This document shows positions 27,148-35,360 of a stretch of DNA of 39,246 nucleotides, in pieces. Numbering within the stretch: the first letter of the stretch is position 1; every line of letters begins with the position of its first letter. The translations under genes and the position numbers were made by a program. The notes beneath the pieces are model-generated. The model searched no databases. It had not been told where the DNA came from and saw only the letters and a list, made by a program, of their open reading frames with translations. This DNA is from Clostridiaceae bacterium. GTDB taxonomy: Bacteria > Bacillota > Clostridia > DSM-8532. The stretch covers positions 1-39,246 of the forward strand of contig JAAYMA010000078.1 of the NCBI GenBank assembly GCA_012521615.1. The letters run 5' to 3'.

Positions 27148-27266
27148 CAAGATACACTCCATTTAAAATAAAATATCCATTAATGCCTGTAGTACTGGCA
27201 GAACGTATTATTAACCAGCCGGCTTATTTTTCTGTTTATATATAAATCCTATGAGAAAAATTCTAC

Positions 27267-27306
27267 TAAAATGCAAAAGAGGCAGCATCAGCTTGATGTG
27301 CCTCTT
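27267..27306 (-). terminator. Terminator after the small membrane protein gene
   Basis: An 8-bp outer stem (AAGAGGCA/TGCCTCTT) continues inward through GCATCA/TGATG and is followed on the minus strand by TTTTGCATTTT. It stands just after the gene that ends at 27320. Confidence 0.82.
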
Positions 27307-27319
27307 AAGTACATAACAA

Positions 27320-27817
27320 TTAATATCTGTATACAACTCTTGGTGCAAAGGTAAACAAGCTGTCCACCATTTTGGGAGTTGGCTCGAATAAAATAACTGT
27401 AGGTTCTCCTTTATTGATGTAGATAAACCAGACTTCTGCATTTTTGTTATTTGAAGAATAATCTTTTACATTCTTGCACTGTTTAATCTGGTTGGTATAT
27501 TTGTCTGAATTTACTCTGGCAACTACTTCAAACTCTTTTACATTACCGCTGAAAATACGCTTGCGCTTCCTCTGATTTATTATTTTGTCAATATCAAGAT
27601 CCCCATTGGTAACAGCATATTCAAATTCAATATTTCTGTTTGTAATGAGCCAGTACGCAAGGTATATAACCCCAACTACCAGAAAAGTCGAAAATCCCGG
27701 TACCAGAATTAAGAGCAAATAGCTTAATATAATAGCTGCAAGAACAATGCCGATAATAATAAGGAAGTCCAGTACATTCTTTTGTTTTTTTACGATTTTT
27801 TCGAGAAATATATCCAT
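27320..27817 (-). CDS. Small two-helix membrane protein, DUF6106-like
   Basis: A protein of about 165 residues with two adjacent hydrophobic helices (about residues 12-55) and a cytoplasmic beta-rich C-terminal domain containing FEYAVTNGDLDIDKII and RKRKRIFS. This arrangement resembles a clostridial family of unknown function (DUF6106), although the name is from memory. The frame can begin at a GTG (27832) that is fused to its own GAGGTG, or at the ATG at 27817, which is preferred though its spacing is long. It is a single-gene unit between two terminators. No function can be assigned. Confidence 0.7.
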   Translation of the reverse strand: MDIFLEKIVKKQKNVLDFLIIIGIVLAAIILSYLLLILVPGFSTFLVVGVIYLAYWLITNRNIEFEYAVTNGDLDIDKIINQRKRKRIFSGNVKEFEVVARVNSDKYTNQIKQCKNVKDYSSNNKNAEVWFIYINKGEPTVILFEPTPKMVDSLFTFAPRVVYRY

Positions 27818-27877
27818 ATCGCTTAAAATCACCTCTTCCCGTGTATGATTTTAACATATTCTTTAATGGCGTGGCAA

Positions 27878-27912
27878 CATAAAAACAGAGGCAGATTTTA
27901 CTCTGCCCCTGT
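27878..27912 (-). terminator. Terminator of the SpoIVFA/SpoIVFB-like pair
   Basis: An 11-bp stem with one mismatch (27885-27895 with 27902-27912) is followed on the minus strand by TTTTTATG, about 60 bases after the M50 protease gene. Confidence 0.82.
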
Positions 27913-27973
27913 CTGATAAATTTAAAACATATTTTATTTGAATTGTTTTTCTTAATCTCTATCGAAGAATAGA

Positions 27974-28774
27974 TTATTCTGTTTGCTTTTGTAAAATGAT
28001 GTCAGACAATGTATGAATGTCCCCTGAACTTTGTATAGCCATTATGACCTGCTGCTCGTTTATGCTTCCGACTATGTCCATATCATTGTTGATGACATAA
28101 ATAATGTGAAACCTGTCGTAGTCGAGTTTCTTTATTAGCTCCCCAAGCGTGCAGTCTTCCAGGGCAACAATATGCCTTACCTCATAGATTCTTTTTTTCA
28201 AGATTCTTTGTCTACGGTTCAGGAAATTTTCAAGTTTCATAATTCTCATCTTCTCCTCAAGAACTTTAGTTGTGGGAAGGAATAAGGCAGCAATCAAAAA
28301 ACTCGGATTATACAAAAAAACAGCCTGTATCAGACCAATCACTGCCAAAACTACCTTTACTGTTATTGAAAGTTTTTTTATAAGTTTAAATGTCCTTGTG
28401 ATGCCTATCAATTTATAAAAAACAATTATAAAAATCTGGCTTCCATCAAGTGGGTAAACCGGCAGCATATTAAAAATCCCTATTGCCAGATTAGCCTCCG
28501 AAAGATTGTGTAAAAAACCGCTTCTGCCTATAAATAACATTGCAAGCAGAATGTTTCCCAAAGGACCTGCAATAAATATGGCCGCCTGCTTTTTAAAGCT
28601 CTTTGGACTTTGTTTAAGGCGTGCTTTGATACCAATTGGCGTGGGTCTGAAATCGTATAGCCTCGCTTTAAATATCAGTGCAGCAATAATATGAAATATT
28701 TCATGGGATATAACTGCTATAATGCAAGCCAGTAAAATTTTTATCAGGGGGTCCCTCCTAAGAAGCGTGAACAT
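27974..28774 (-). CDS. spoIVFB: SpoIVFB-like M50 intramembrane metalloprotease with CBS domain
   Basis: A 266-residue site-2-type protease. H24-E25-x-x-H28 is the zinc motif, and N102-x-x-P-x-x-P-L-D110-G provides the third ligand. Several membrane segments precede a cytoplasmic CBS-like domain (about 205-260), as in Bacillus SpoIVFB, which cleaves pro-sigma-K during sporulation. The N-terminus is unusually short: HExxH begins at residue 24, against residue 43 in B. subtilis, so the usual first membrane segment is reduced or missing. The ATG at 28774 lies inside the upstream gene (31-base overlap), and the nearest GGAGG is about 13 bases away. A start nearer AGGAGG at 28755-28760 would need a non-standard codon. 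Family and zinc site are clear; substrate and start are inferred. Confidence 0.85.
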   Translation of the reverse strand: MFTLLRRDPLIKILLACIIAVISHEIFHIIAALIFKARLYDFRPTPIGIKARLKQSPKSFKKQAAIFIAGPLGNILLAMLFIGRSGFLHNLSEANLAIGIFNMLPVYPLDGSQIFIIVFYKLIGITRTFKLIKKLSITVKVVLAVIGLIQAVFLYNPSFLIAALFLPTTKVLEEKMRIMKLENFLNRRQRILKKRIYEVRHIVALEDCTLGELIKKLDYDRFHIIYVINNDMDIVGSINEQQVIMAIQSSGDIHTLSDIILQKQTE

Positions 28775-29412
28775 GCTTTTATCAAATCCTCCACGCCGTT
28801 AAAGACTGTTTCGTACTCAATATGATTCTCCACCAGATGTTCCCTTAAAAAATTAAGTACTCCCGAGAAACTGTTAATTTTCTGCATAAGTACAACAAGA
28901 CCCAGAATAGCAAAACATGCAATGCACTGCTTTATAATCTTAATTGCCAGCAATGTGGCCCTGTTATCTTCTACTTCGGCTGAATATCTGGAAGGACTCT
29001 GATAAGAGGCTGTGCTCCTGCGGTATATACTGTCGCTCCATCGCCTGCCTGATTTGGTGACATCACGGAACATCGGGCTTTTGCCGCTTTCATACTTGTC
29101 CTCTTTAAAAAGATCTTTTAAAGGACTTACCCGCTCAATACTGCTTTCATTAATACTGCCGGAACCAGGATCTCCAAACAGGCTGTCTAAATCAGACCTG
29201 GCTTTTTTAGTATTTTGAGCGAAGAATTCATCAATATTATCCATATTTACTTCGGTAATGCTACTGACTTTGGATTTATCCTTCCGGTCCTCATTCTGAA
29301 ATACCTTTTCTGCAGTATCAGACTTTAAGCCGGTTTCCGGCTTATCATCCACTCTCCGTCTTTGGATATAGCTTCTGTATTCACTAAGGTTTTCAGCCTG
29401 CGCACCTCTCAT
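28744..29412 (-). CDS. spoIVFA: SpoIVFA-like protein lacking the LytM (M23) domain
   Basis: A 222-residue protein with a long hydrophilic, low-complexity N-terminal part starting MRGAQAENLSEYRSYIQRRR, one membrane segment (about 160-178, IACFAILGLVVLMQ), and only some 40 residues beyond it. Clostridial SpoIVFA proteins have the same opening and layout but normally continue into a LytM/M23-type domain in the intermembrane space, which SpoIVB cleaves to release SpoIVFB. Here the frame stops at GGTP, overlapping the M50 gene. AGGGATG lies seven bases before the ATG at 29412; earlier ATGs lack a good site. Assignment rests on the neighbour and topology, not on a signature motif. Confidence 0.65.
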   Translation of the reverse strand: MRGAQAENLSEYRSYIQRRRVDDKPETGLKSDTAEKVFQNEDRKDKSKVSSITEVNMDNIDEFFAQNTKKARSDLDSLFGDPGSGSINESSIERVSPLKDLFKEDKYESGKSPMFRDVTKSGRRWSDSIYRRSTASYQSPSRYSAEVEDNRATLLAIKIIKQCIACFAILGLVVLMQKINSFSGVLNFLREHLVENHIEYETVFNGVEDLIKACSRFLGGTP

Positions 29413-29473
29413 AGCATTCATCCCTGTATTTATTCTTCTGTAAAATAATATGAGGGGAGGATGAACAGATATG

Positions 29474-29508
29474 TATAAAAAAACTGCCCTCGCTATAAGG
29501 ACAGTTTT
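29474..29508 (-). terminator. Terminator of the maf-mre-min-mgsA cluster
   Basis: An 11-bp stem with one G-T type mismatch (AAAACTGCCCT at 29480-29490 with AGGACAGTTTT at 29498-29508). The minus strand runs into seven T residues. It lies 66 bases after the mgsA-like stop codon. Confidence 0.85.
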
Positions 29509-29574
29509 TTGCATATATAAGAATACTTGTATTCGATTTTCGGCTAAAACATATATAAAGTACCAGCGTCAGAC

Positions 29575-29967
29575 TCACCTGTTGGTTACAAGTTCACGCC
29601 AGTCAAAGTCTCCTCGTTCAAGACCATTTATGAGTATTTCTGCTGTAGCCAGATTGGTCGCAATAGGAATATTATTTGCATCGCATAGAGCAAGCAGCTG
29701 ATTCAATCCGCTTGAATGCAATTCATCAGGATCATGGAAGTATATAACCAAATCCATTTCATTGTATGCGGTCCGGGCAATTATCTGTTCTTCGCCCAAA
29801 CGACCGTAATCAAGGGTAAATACATCCAGGTTGGTGGACTCAGAAACAATTGCACCTGTACCTCCCGTAGCAAAGAGTTTATGCTTCGAAAGGATGAATT
29901 TGTATGCTATGCAAAAAGCCTCCATAAGCTCTTTTTTTCTGTCGTGTGCTATAAGCGCAATGTTCAT
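29575..29967 (-). CDS. mgsA: Methylglyoxal-synthase-like protein with altered active site
   Basis: A 130-residue protein clearly of the MgsA family, opening with NIALIAHDRKKELM and containing NIPIATNLATAEILI. MgsA converts dihydroxyacetone phosphate to methylglyoxal and phosphate. Compared with E. coli MgsA, H19, K23, T45 and T48 have equivalents (H8, K12, T34, T37). T47 is G36, S65 is Y54, the catalytic base D71 is E60 (GEEQ instead of GGDQ), and D101 aligns with G87. One residue is missing after the D71 site and about two near the PHDPD loop. Activity is therefore doubtful. GGGAGG precedes the ATG. Linkage behind minE is usual in Clostridia. The original enzyme role, or a new ligand-binding role of the fold, are both possible. 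Confidence 0.85.
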   Translation of the reverse strand: MNIALIAHDRKKELMEAFCIAYKFILSKHKLFATGGTGAIVSESTNLDVFTLDYGRLGEEQIIARTAYNEMDLVIYFHDPDELHSSGLNQLLALCDANNIPIATNLATAEILINGLERGDFDWRELVTNR

Positions 29968-29992
29968 AAGTTTCCTCCCAACACTAGAAGTT

Positions 29993-30277
29993 TTATCTGC
30001 CTGCATTTTTCATATTTTTGATTGGTATATTTGCTACCAGGGCCGGAACAACCCGTTCACCGTCATCGCTATTGGTCCTGGTAAGTTGTATATCCAAACT
30101 CTCTTCATCAATTTCCATATAATTTTGTATAACCTTAATTATCTCACTTTTAACCATTTCCAAAAATTGAGGCGAAACATTTGCTCTGTCATGTATTAAA
30201 ACGAGTTTCAGCCGCTCTTTTGCCACATCTTTGGAGGATTCCTTTCTTCTCGTTAATAGTCTGAACAAATCCAACAT
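29993..30277 (-). CDS. minE: Cell division topological specificity factor MinE
   Basis: A 94-residue MinE. The N-terminal membrane-binding and MinD-activating region (LDLFRLLTRRKESSKDVAKE, then RLKLVLIHDRA) and the C-terminal dimer domain (SPQFLEMVKSEIIKVI and EIDEESLDIQL) are complete. MinE stimulates the MinD ATPase and drives pole-to-pole oscillation so that MinC inhibits FtsZ away from mid-cell. Presence of MinE rather than a DivIVA-only system is common in Clostridia. AGGAGG precedes the ATG, and the gene lies 12 bases after minD. Confidence 0.96.
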   Translation of the reverse strand: MLDLFRLLTRRKESSKDVAKERLKLVLIHDRANVSPQFLEMVKSEIIKVIQNYMEIDEESLDIQLTRTNSDDGERVVPALVANIPIKNMKNAGR

Positions 30278-30289
30278 CTTAATTCCTCC

Positions 30290-31090
30290 TTAAGCAGATT
30301 TGAAACCGAAAAGTTTCTTCATTTTGGACAGAAATCCGTCCGATACATTTAAATCCAGAAGCGGCACATCTTCACCCATGACACGCTTTGTAATATTCCT
30401 GTAGGCTTGTCCCGCCAAAGATTTATTGTCAATAACTGCAGGTTCACCTCTGTTAGTTGAGATAATTATATTTTCATCATCAGGTACTACACCAATCATC
30501 TTTATGGCAAGGATATCCACAATATCTTCCATACTCATCATGTCGCCGCGTTTGACCATATCAGGTCTCACACGGTTTATAAGCAATCGGGGATTTCTAA
30601 TTTCCTGGGATTCCAGAAGTCCTATAATTCTGTCTGCGTCACGTACTGCTGAAACCTCCGGAGTGGTTATTACGATTGCCCTATCGGCACCTGCAATTGC
30701 ATTTTTAAATCCCTGCTCAATTCCTGCCGGGCAGTCAATAAGAATATAGTCAAATTCTTTTCTAAGCTCATCACACAGCCACATCATCTGCTCCGGAGAA
30801 ACTGAGTTCTTGTCCCTTGTCTGTGCGGCGGGAAGCAAATAAAGACCATCAAAACGCTTGTCCTTAATAAGTGCCTGTTTAAGACGGCAAGTGCCTTCCA
30901 CTACATCTACCAGGTCATAAACTATTCTGTTTTCAAGTCCCATAACCACATCAAGATTACGCAGTCCTATATCGGTATCGATGAGAACGACTTTTTTCCC
31001 ATGCACAGCGAGACCTGTGCCAATATTTGCAGTCGTGGTAGTTTTACCTACGCCACCTTTACCAGATGTGATAACAATAACCTCACCCAT
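30290..31090 (-). CDS. minD: Septum site-determining ATPase MinD
   Basis: A 266-residue deviant-Walker ATPase. The P-loop SGKGGVGKTT (9-18) has the signature lysine K11. The switch DTDIGLRNLD, the segment ILIDCPAGIE and a C-terminal amphipathic helix (FLSKMKKLFGFKSA) for membrane binding are present. MinD recruits MinC to the membrane and is released by MinE. The ATG at 31090 is chosen because GGAGG lies ten bases before it and the protein then begins GEVIVITSGKGG as in all MinDs; the frame is open 35 codons further upstream. It has its own strong promoter in the 88-base gap after minC. Confidence 0.97.
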   Translation of the reverse strand: MGEVIVITSGKGGVGKTTTTANIGTGLAVHGKKVVLIDTDIGLRNLDVVMGLENRIVYDLVDVVEGTCRLKQALIKDKRFDGLYLLPAAQTRDKNSVSPEQMMWLCDELRKEFDYILIDCPAGIEQGFKNAIAGADRAIVITTPEVSAVRDADRIIGLLESQEIRNPRLLINRVRPDMVKRGDMMSMEDIVDILAIKMIGVVPDDENIIISTNRGEPAVIDNKSLAGQAYRNITKRVMGEDVPLLDLNVSDGFLSKMKKLFGFKSA

Positions 31091-31123
31091 ATGTAATTTT
31101 CCTCCGATTCTTATCTTAATGTA

Positions 31124-31152
31124 AATATATCTTTTTTTAACATAAAAGTCAA
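31124..31152 (-). promoter_or_regulatory. Internal promoter for minD-minE-mgsA
   Basis: TTGACT (31147-31152) and TATATT (31124-31129) are separated by exactly 17 bases on the minus strand, in the gap between minC and minD. Confidence 0.75.
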
Positions 31153-31178
31153 CGTAAGTGTAAATGCGTAAGGAAAAA

Positions 31179-31835
31179 TTAAAATTGCTCCACAATAATT
31201 CTGCCGTCTTTAGCTGTTGCCATTTCCGGACGAACTAAACCATCATCCGCAATATCTTCTTCGGGCATTCTTGCTATGGCTTCAGCAATTCTTATCTGAG
31301 TTGGCAGCAGTTTAAGCGCATATATAAAAGCGTCCTTATCGCCTCTGGCTCCGGCATGAACCATACCTCTCAAGGTGCCAAGCACAACCACATTCCCTGT
31401 GGCTATAATTTCAGCACCCGGGTTGACATCGCCGAGAACCACAACATGCCCGTTGAAATCTATACGAGTACCGTTTCTGACAGTATTTCTGATAAATTTG
31501 CAGTTTCCTTCATCACTGCTGGTGCTGAAGAAGTTTCTTATAGTCTTGACCCTGTTGTTTTCCTGGAAAGTTGGAGTCTTTACCTCTTCTCTTGTAAAGC
31601 TTTCGATAATTGCACCGCTTTTTTCGTCCAATACTTTTTTTACTTCCTGCTCCTGACTGGGAGTAAGCTGATAGCCCCTGTATGTGACCTTAATCTTTGC
31701 ACCTTTGAAGAATCTTGAGGCTTTACTTACTTTATTGTCAATCTCCTGAAGGATATCCTCATAAGCATAATCCTCAGGAATTACAATTACCAGACCCTCA
31801 GCATTGCCTTTAAAAACAATCCCCTTTGTCTCCAT
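31179..31835 (-). CDS. minC: Septum site-determining protein MinC
   Basis: A 218-residue MinC with an N-terminal FtsZ-antagonising domain (about 1-100) and the C-terminal beta-helix domain (about 105-205) marked by VVLGDVNPGAEIIATGNVVV and LGTLRGMVHAGARGD, which binds MinD. It inhibits FtsZ ring assembly where MinD places it. It follows the PBP2 gene by 21 bases. The Shine-Dalgarno sequence GGAGGGG is somewhat far (about 13 bases) from the ATG at 31835, hinting at modest translation. Upstream genes of the mre cluster supply its transcription. Confidence 0.95.
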   Translation of the reverse strand: METKGIVFKGNAEGLVIVIPEDYAYEDILQEIDNKVSKASRFFKGAKIKVTYRGYQLTPSQEQEVKKVLDEKSGAIIESFTREEVKTPTFQENNRVKTIRNFFSTSSDEGNCKFIRNTVRNGTRIDFNGHVVVLGDVNPGAEIIATGNVVVLGTLRGMVHAGARGDKDAFIYALKLLPTQIRIAEAIARMPEEDIADDGLVRPEMATAKDGRIIVEQF

Positions 31836-31856
31836 TTTATAACAATTCCCCTCCGG

Positions 31857-33968
31857 TCACCATATAATATCAATAACTTCTTTCACTTCTGCACTTTTTA
31901 TATTTTTTTCCTCATTTAATCGGAAGTACTCCATCATTATATCTCTTGCAATGGGAGCTGTCCATGACCCCCATACACCATGTTCAACCACGACAGCGAT
32001 TGCTATTTGCGGATTATCGTAAGGAGCATAACAAACGAATAAGCCGTGGGAAGACGATGTAGCCTCAAATCCTGTCTCTGTGGTACCTGTTTTTGCAGCC
32101 ACCTTAAAGGGGAAATCCCTGAAAGCATTGACCGCTGTACCATCCTGAGAATTGGCAACAGCTATCATACCTTTTCTTACCGCCTGCAAAGTATTTTTGC
32201 TTACAGGTATCTCTTCATACTCGCCCGAATACTCCCTAACTATTTTACCATTTTCATCTACTGCCATCTTAATTAAATGGGGAGTAAATTTTTTCCCGTC
32301 ATTGGCTATGGTACTGATATAATTGACTATTTGTATGGGAGTAAAGGCATTATACAGCTGACCGATAGATGCCATGGCCGTATTTGCCGGATACCAGTCC
32401 TCACCAAAATTCAGTTTTTTGTATTCTTTAGAGGCAAGTGAACCGATCTGCTCTCCAATCTCAATTCCGGTTTTCTTTCCAAAACCAAATATCTTTGCCC
32501 ATTTTACTATATTATCGATACCTGTCTGAACACCAATCTTGTAGAAAAACATGTTACTGGAAGTAGCAAGCGCCCTTTCAAGATTTATATGTTTCTGGTT
32601 TCCTTCAAGGTTTGTAAACATCATGCCCCCGATTTCTTCCCTGTAGGGACAGTATACCTTTGTTTCGGGGGTAATTACACCGCTTTCCAGGGCAGCCACT
32701 GCAACAAGAGGTTTGTAGGTAGATCCCGGCGCATATCTTCCTGATGTAGCCCTGTTCAATATGGGGGAATTCGGATCGTTCCAAAGAGCATTGATTGCTA
32801 CAGCATTATTCTCAAGGAAAACTCTCGGATCAAAATCCGGATAGCTCGCCATTGCCAGAATTTCGCCGGTATTTACATCCATCACCACTACCGCTCCGGC
32901 ATTGGCATCTCCGAAGTTCTTTTTATGTGGTGTTTTCCTTATTCTTTCAATGTTCTCTTTCAGCGATCTGACCGCTACTTTTTGAAGTTCCAGATCGATT
33001 GTAAGATAAATATCCTTCCCGGGCACAGCCTCGCGCTCAAGATAAGAAGTTGTTGTCTTTCCGTTTTCATCTACTTCCCTGAAGGTCTGACCTCTTACTC
33101 CCCGTAAAAGTGATTCGGCCGCTCTTTCAATGCCCATTTTTCCGACAATATCATGGGGGGTATACTCTACGCTTCCTTCCTTATTTTCGAGTTCTTTGTT
33201 GAAAGTTTCAAGCTCCTCTGCAGTGATAGAACCTACGTAGCCCAAAATATGGGGCAGATATACCGCTGCTTCATAATATTCCCTGTACGGTTTTACAAAA
33301 GTGGTTACGCCTCTCAATTCGCTGCTTCTTTCTTCGAGTTCTGACATAACTTCAGCCGAAATATCCTCCGCAAGTATCAAGGGATTGTTAAGCTGCGGCT
33401 GAGTAAGCAAAATTTCATATCTCAGCCTCATTATCTTAAAAACCTCTTCATCCGTATATGAAGGATCTATCTCAAAAGTCTTTTCCCTCATATACCTGAA
33501 AGCCTGTTCAGCTATAATAATGCTTTTAGCATCCTCTTTGGTCTTAACTATGCTGTTTATAAAGGTTTCAGGATCCTCCACCTTGAAGTGTACGGGATTT
33601 ATTCCGATATAATTGTCCAGCCTGCTTCTAACAGTCTTGTTATCTTTTTCGAGAATTTTAATGAGTTCAAGAAGCATTTTATTTTTTTCATCATTGGTCA
33701 TTGTGACATCTACATATTGAACACAGTAGCCCATTCTGTTGCCGGCTATGGGTATTCCATTCCGGTCAAAAATATCGCCTCTTTTGGGATAAATGTTTCC
33801 TTTGGCCGAAAGTCTGTATGTGGACTCTTCTCTGTATTTCTGGCCGTCTACAATCTGAATTTTTGCAAGATTATATATAATAGCCACTGAAGCTAACATA
33901 ATGAAAACTGCCAGTATTATATAACGGTCCAAGCCTTTATGCCTGTTTTCTTTATGGTTGCGGTTCAT
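31857..33968 (-). CDS. mrdA: Penicillin-binding protein 2, elongation transpeptidase
   Basis: A 703-residue class B PBP that crosslinks peptidoglycan during lateral wall growth with MreBCD and RodA. It has an N-terminal membrane segment (about 15-36), the pedestal/dimerisation domain (about 60-320) and a transpeptidase domain with S416-T-Y-K419, S470-S-N472 and K626-T-G-T629. The length is greater than E. coli PBP2 (633) because of extra residues in the pedestal (about 110-215), usual for Clostridia. Its ATG overlaps the mreD stop codon (ATGA), so translation is coupled. rodA, often in this cluster, is not in this window. Confidence 0.95.
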   Translation of the reverse strand: MNRNHKENRHKGLDRYIILAVFIMLASVAIIYNLAKIQIVDGQKYREESTYRLSAKGNIYPKRGDIFDRNGIPIAGNRMGYCVQYVDVTMTNDEKNKMLLELIKILEKDNKTVRSRLDNYIGINPVHFKVEDPETFINSIVKTKEDAKSIIIAEQAFRYMREKTFEIDPSYTDEEVFKIMRLRYEILLTQPQLNNPLILAEDISAEVMSELEERSSELRGVTTFVKPYREYYEAAVYLPHILGYVGSITAEELETFNKELENKEGSVEYTPHDIVGKMGIERAAESLLRGVRGQTFREVDENGKTTTSYLEREAVPGKDIYLTIDLELQKVAVRSLKENIERIRKTPHKKNFGDANAGAVVVMDVNTGEILAMASYPDFDPRVFLENNAVAINALWNDPNSPILNRATSGRYAPGSTYKPLVAVAALESGVITPETKVYCPYREEIGGMMFTNLEGNQKHINLERALATSSNMFFYKIGVQTGIDNIVKWAKIFGFGKKTGIEIGEQIGSLASKEYKKLNFGEDWYPANTAMASIGQLYNAFTPIQIVNYISTIANDGKKFTPHLIKMAVDENGKIVREYSGEYEEIPVSKNTLQAVRKGMIAVANSQDGTAVNAFRDFPFKVAAKTGTTETGFEATSSSHGLFVCYAPYDNPQIAIAVVVEHGVWGSWTAPIARDIMMEYFRLNEEKNIKSAEVKEVIDIIW

Positions 33969-34486
33969 GCTGATAGCCTGTTCCTCCTTCTGTCCACATT
34001 ATCAAGTATAGTATAGACTTTGGAAATGGGCTTAAACAAAGGTAAAATGAGGATACTGTTATATAATGCTTCAGGCAGGATTGTTCTTGCGAAAATATGA
34101 TGTAATATCGAATAATCCTTGAACAAGAATATTATCAAATAAAACAATGTTTCCACGGCCAGTGTACTTAAAAAAGTAAAAGAGAATAACACCAGAAATT
34201 TTTCCTTGTACAGTTTTTCATTGACCATTGAAATAGGTATGGATACAAGAAAAAGTAATAGTGCATACCAGCCCAATGTTTTCCCCATCATAATATCCAT
34301 TGTCAGTCCAAAAAACAGACCCATGGCAGCACTTTCATAAACACCTCTTAAAAGAGCGATAATGACAGTTATAACAATGAAAAAGTTGGGCCTTACTGAT
34401 AATATCTCTATGTATTCAAAAACAGAACCCTGAATAAACGCTGCAACCATTACAAGAAGAACAGCTGCAGATATACGGTATTTCAT
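33965..34486 (-). CDS. mreD: Rod shape-determining protein MreD
   Basis: A 173-residue integral membrane protein with five or six hydrophobic segments and the usual position between mreC and the PBP2 gene. MreD links MreC and the wall-synthesis enzymes at the inner membrane. The sequence itself is poorly conserved, so the name rests on size, topology (SAAMGLFFGLTMDIMMGKTL is typical) and gene order. GAGGGG lies a few bases before the ATG, and its stop overlaps the next gene. Confidence 0.9.
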   Translation of the reverse strand: MKYRISAAVLLVMVAAFIQGSVFEYIEILSVRPNFFIVITVIIALLRGVYESAAMGLFFGLTMDIMMGKTLGWYALLLFLVSIPISMVNEKLYKEKFLVLFSFTFLSTLAVETLFYLIIFLFKDYSILHHIFARTILPEALYNSILILPLFKPISKVYTILDNVDRRRNRLSA

Positions 34487-34519
34487 TTTTCCCCTCTTTT
34501 ATTTAAATCATTTATTAGG

Positions 34520-35344
34520 TCATTTCTTTTTAAGTACTATTACATCCTCCAGACGCTTGAAATCTACTACCGGTTCTATAATTGCATAGGAATCATACTG
34601 GCCTTCATTCTGCACAACTTTGACCACCTTACCGATAATTATACCTTTGGGAAAGATACCGCCCATCCCCGAGGTTTCTATGGTATCGCCCGGAAGCACG
34701 TCTGCATCAGGAGGAATATAGTCTGCCCTGCACTGTCCTTTATTCCTGAGCTCTAAGTCTCCCCTTACCACAATAAGATCCCGGGATTTTGAAAGACGGG
34801 CACTTACAGTACTGTCCATGTCAATTATTGAAACCACTTTTGATGTAAAAGCATCAATTTTCGATACCCGGCCTACAAGCCCGTATGCTGTAATAACAGG
34901 GGAGTTTACCTCTATTCCGTCCTTGCTTCCCCTGTCTATGGTAAATACATCAAACCAGTTTCCAGGATCCTTTGCAATTATATCTGCGCCTACGAAATCA
35001 TATTCTTCATACCGGTTTTTAAAATTCAATGCGTCGCGAAGCTCCCTGTTTTCCTTGCGGAGCTTTTCAATGTCCCTTACATCCTGTTCAAGTTCGCTGA
35101 GCCTCTGCTTTAACTGTTCGTTTTCTTCTTTGGTGGCTTTAACATCCTCAAAATAACTGAAGAAAGAGCTTATTTTTTCGTCAATGAAGCTAACCGCCTT
35201 CTGCATTGGTACGGCAGGTATGCTTACAATATTGCTGATAATGTTGACCCTGCTTCTTTCATTGTGTGAAACGGCGGCTAAAGTCAGCAGGAGTACAACA
35301 ATCAGCACAAATATGATTATCTTGTTTGTAAAGATCCTTTTCAA
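34520..35344 (-). CDS. mreC: Rod shape-determining protein MreC
   Basis: A 274-residue bitopic protein: one N-terminal membrane helix (about 8-25), a coiled coil (about 65-105, rich in KEENEQLKQRLSELEQ-type heptads), and the beta-barrel MreC domain (about 115-272) with GLVGRVSKIDAFTSKV and the late GIIIGKVVKV segment. MreC forms filaments in the outer space that activate PBP2. The start is a TTG at 35344, with AGGGGG nine bases upstream and no ATG nearby. It lies 16 bases after mreB. Confidence 0.95.
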   Translation of the reverse strand: MKRIFTNKIIIFVLIVVLLLTLAAVSHNERSRVNIISNIVSIPAVPMQKAVSFIDEKISSFFSYFEDVKATKEENEQLKQRLSELEQDVRDIEKLRKENRELRDALNFKNRYEEYDFVGADIIAKDPGNWFDVFTIDRGSKDGIEVNSPVITAYGLVGRVSKIDAFTSKVVSIIDMDSTVSARLSKSRDLIVVRGDLELRNKGQCRADYIPPDADVLPGDTIETSGMGGIFPKGIIIGKVVKVVQNEGQYDSYAIIEPVVDFKRLEDVIVLKKK

Positions 35345-35360
35345 ATAAGGAATCCCCCTC

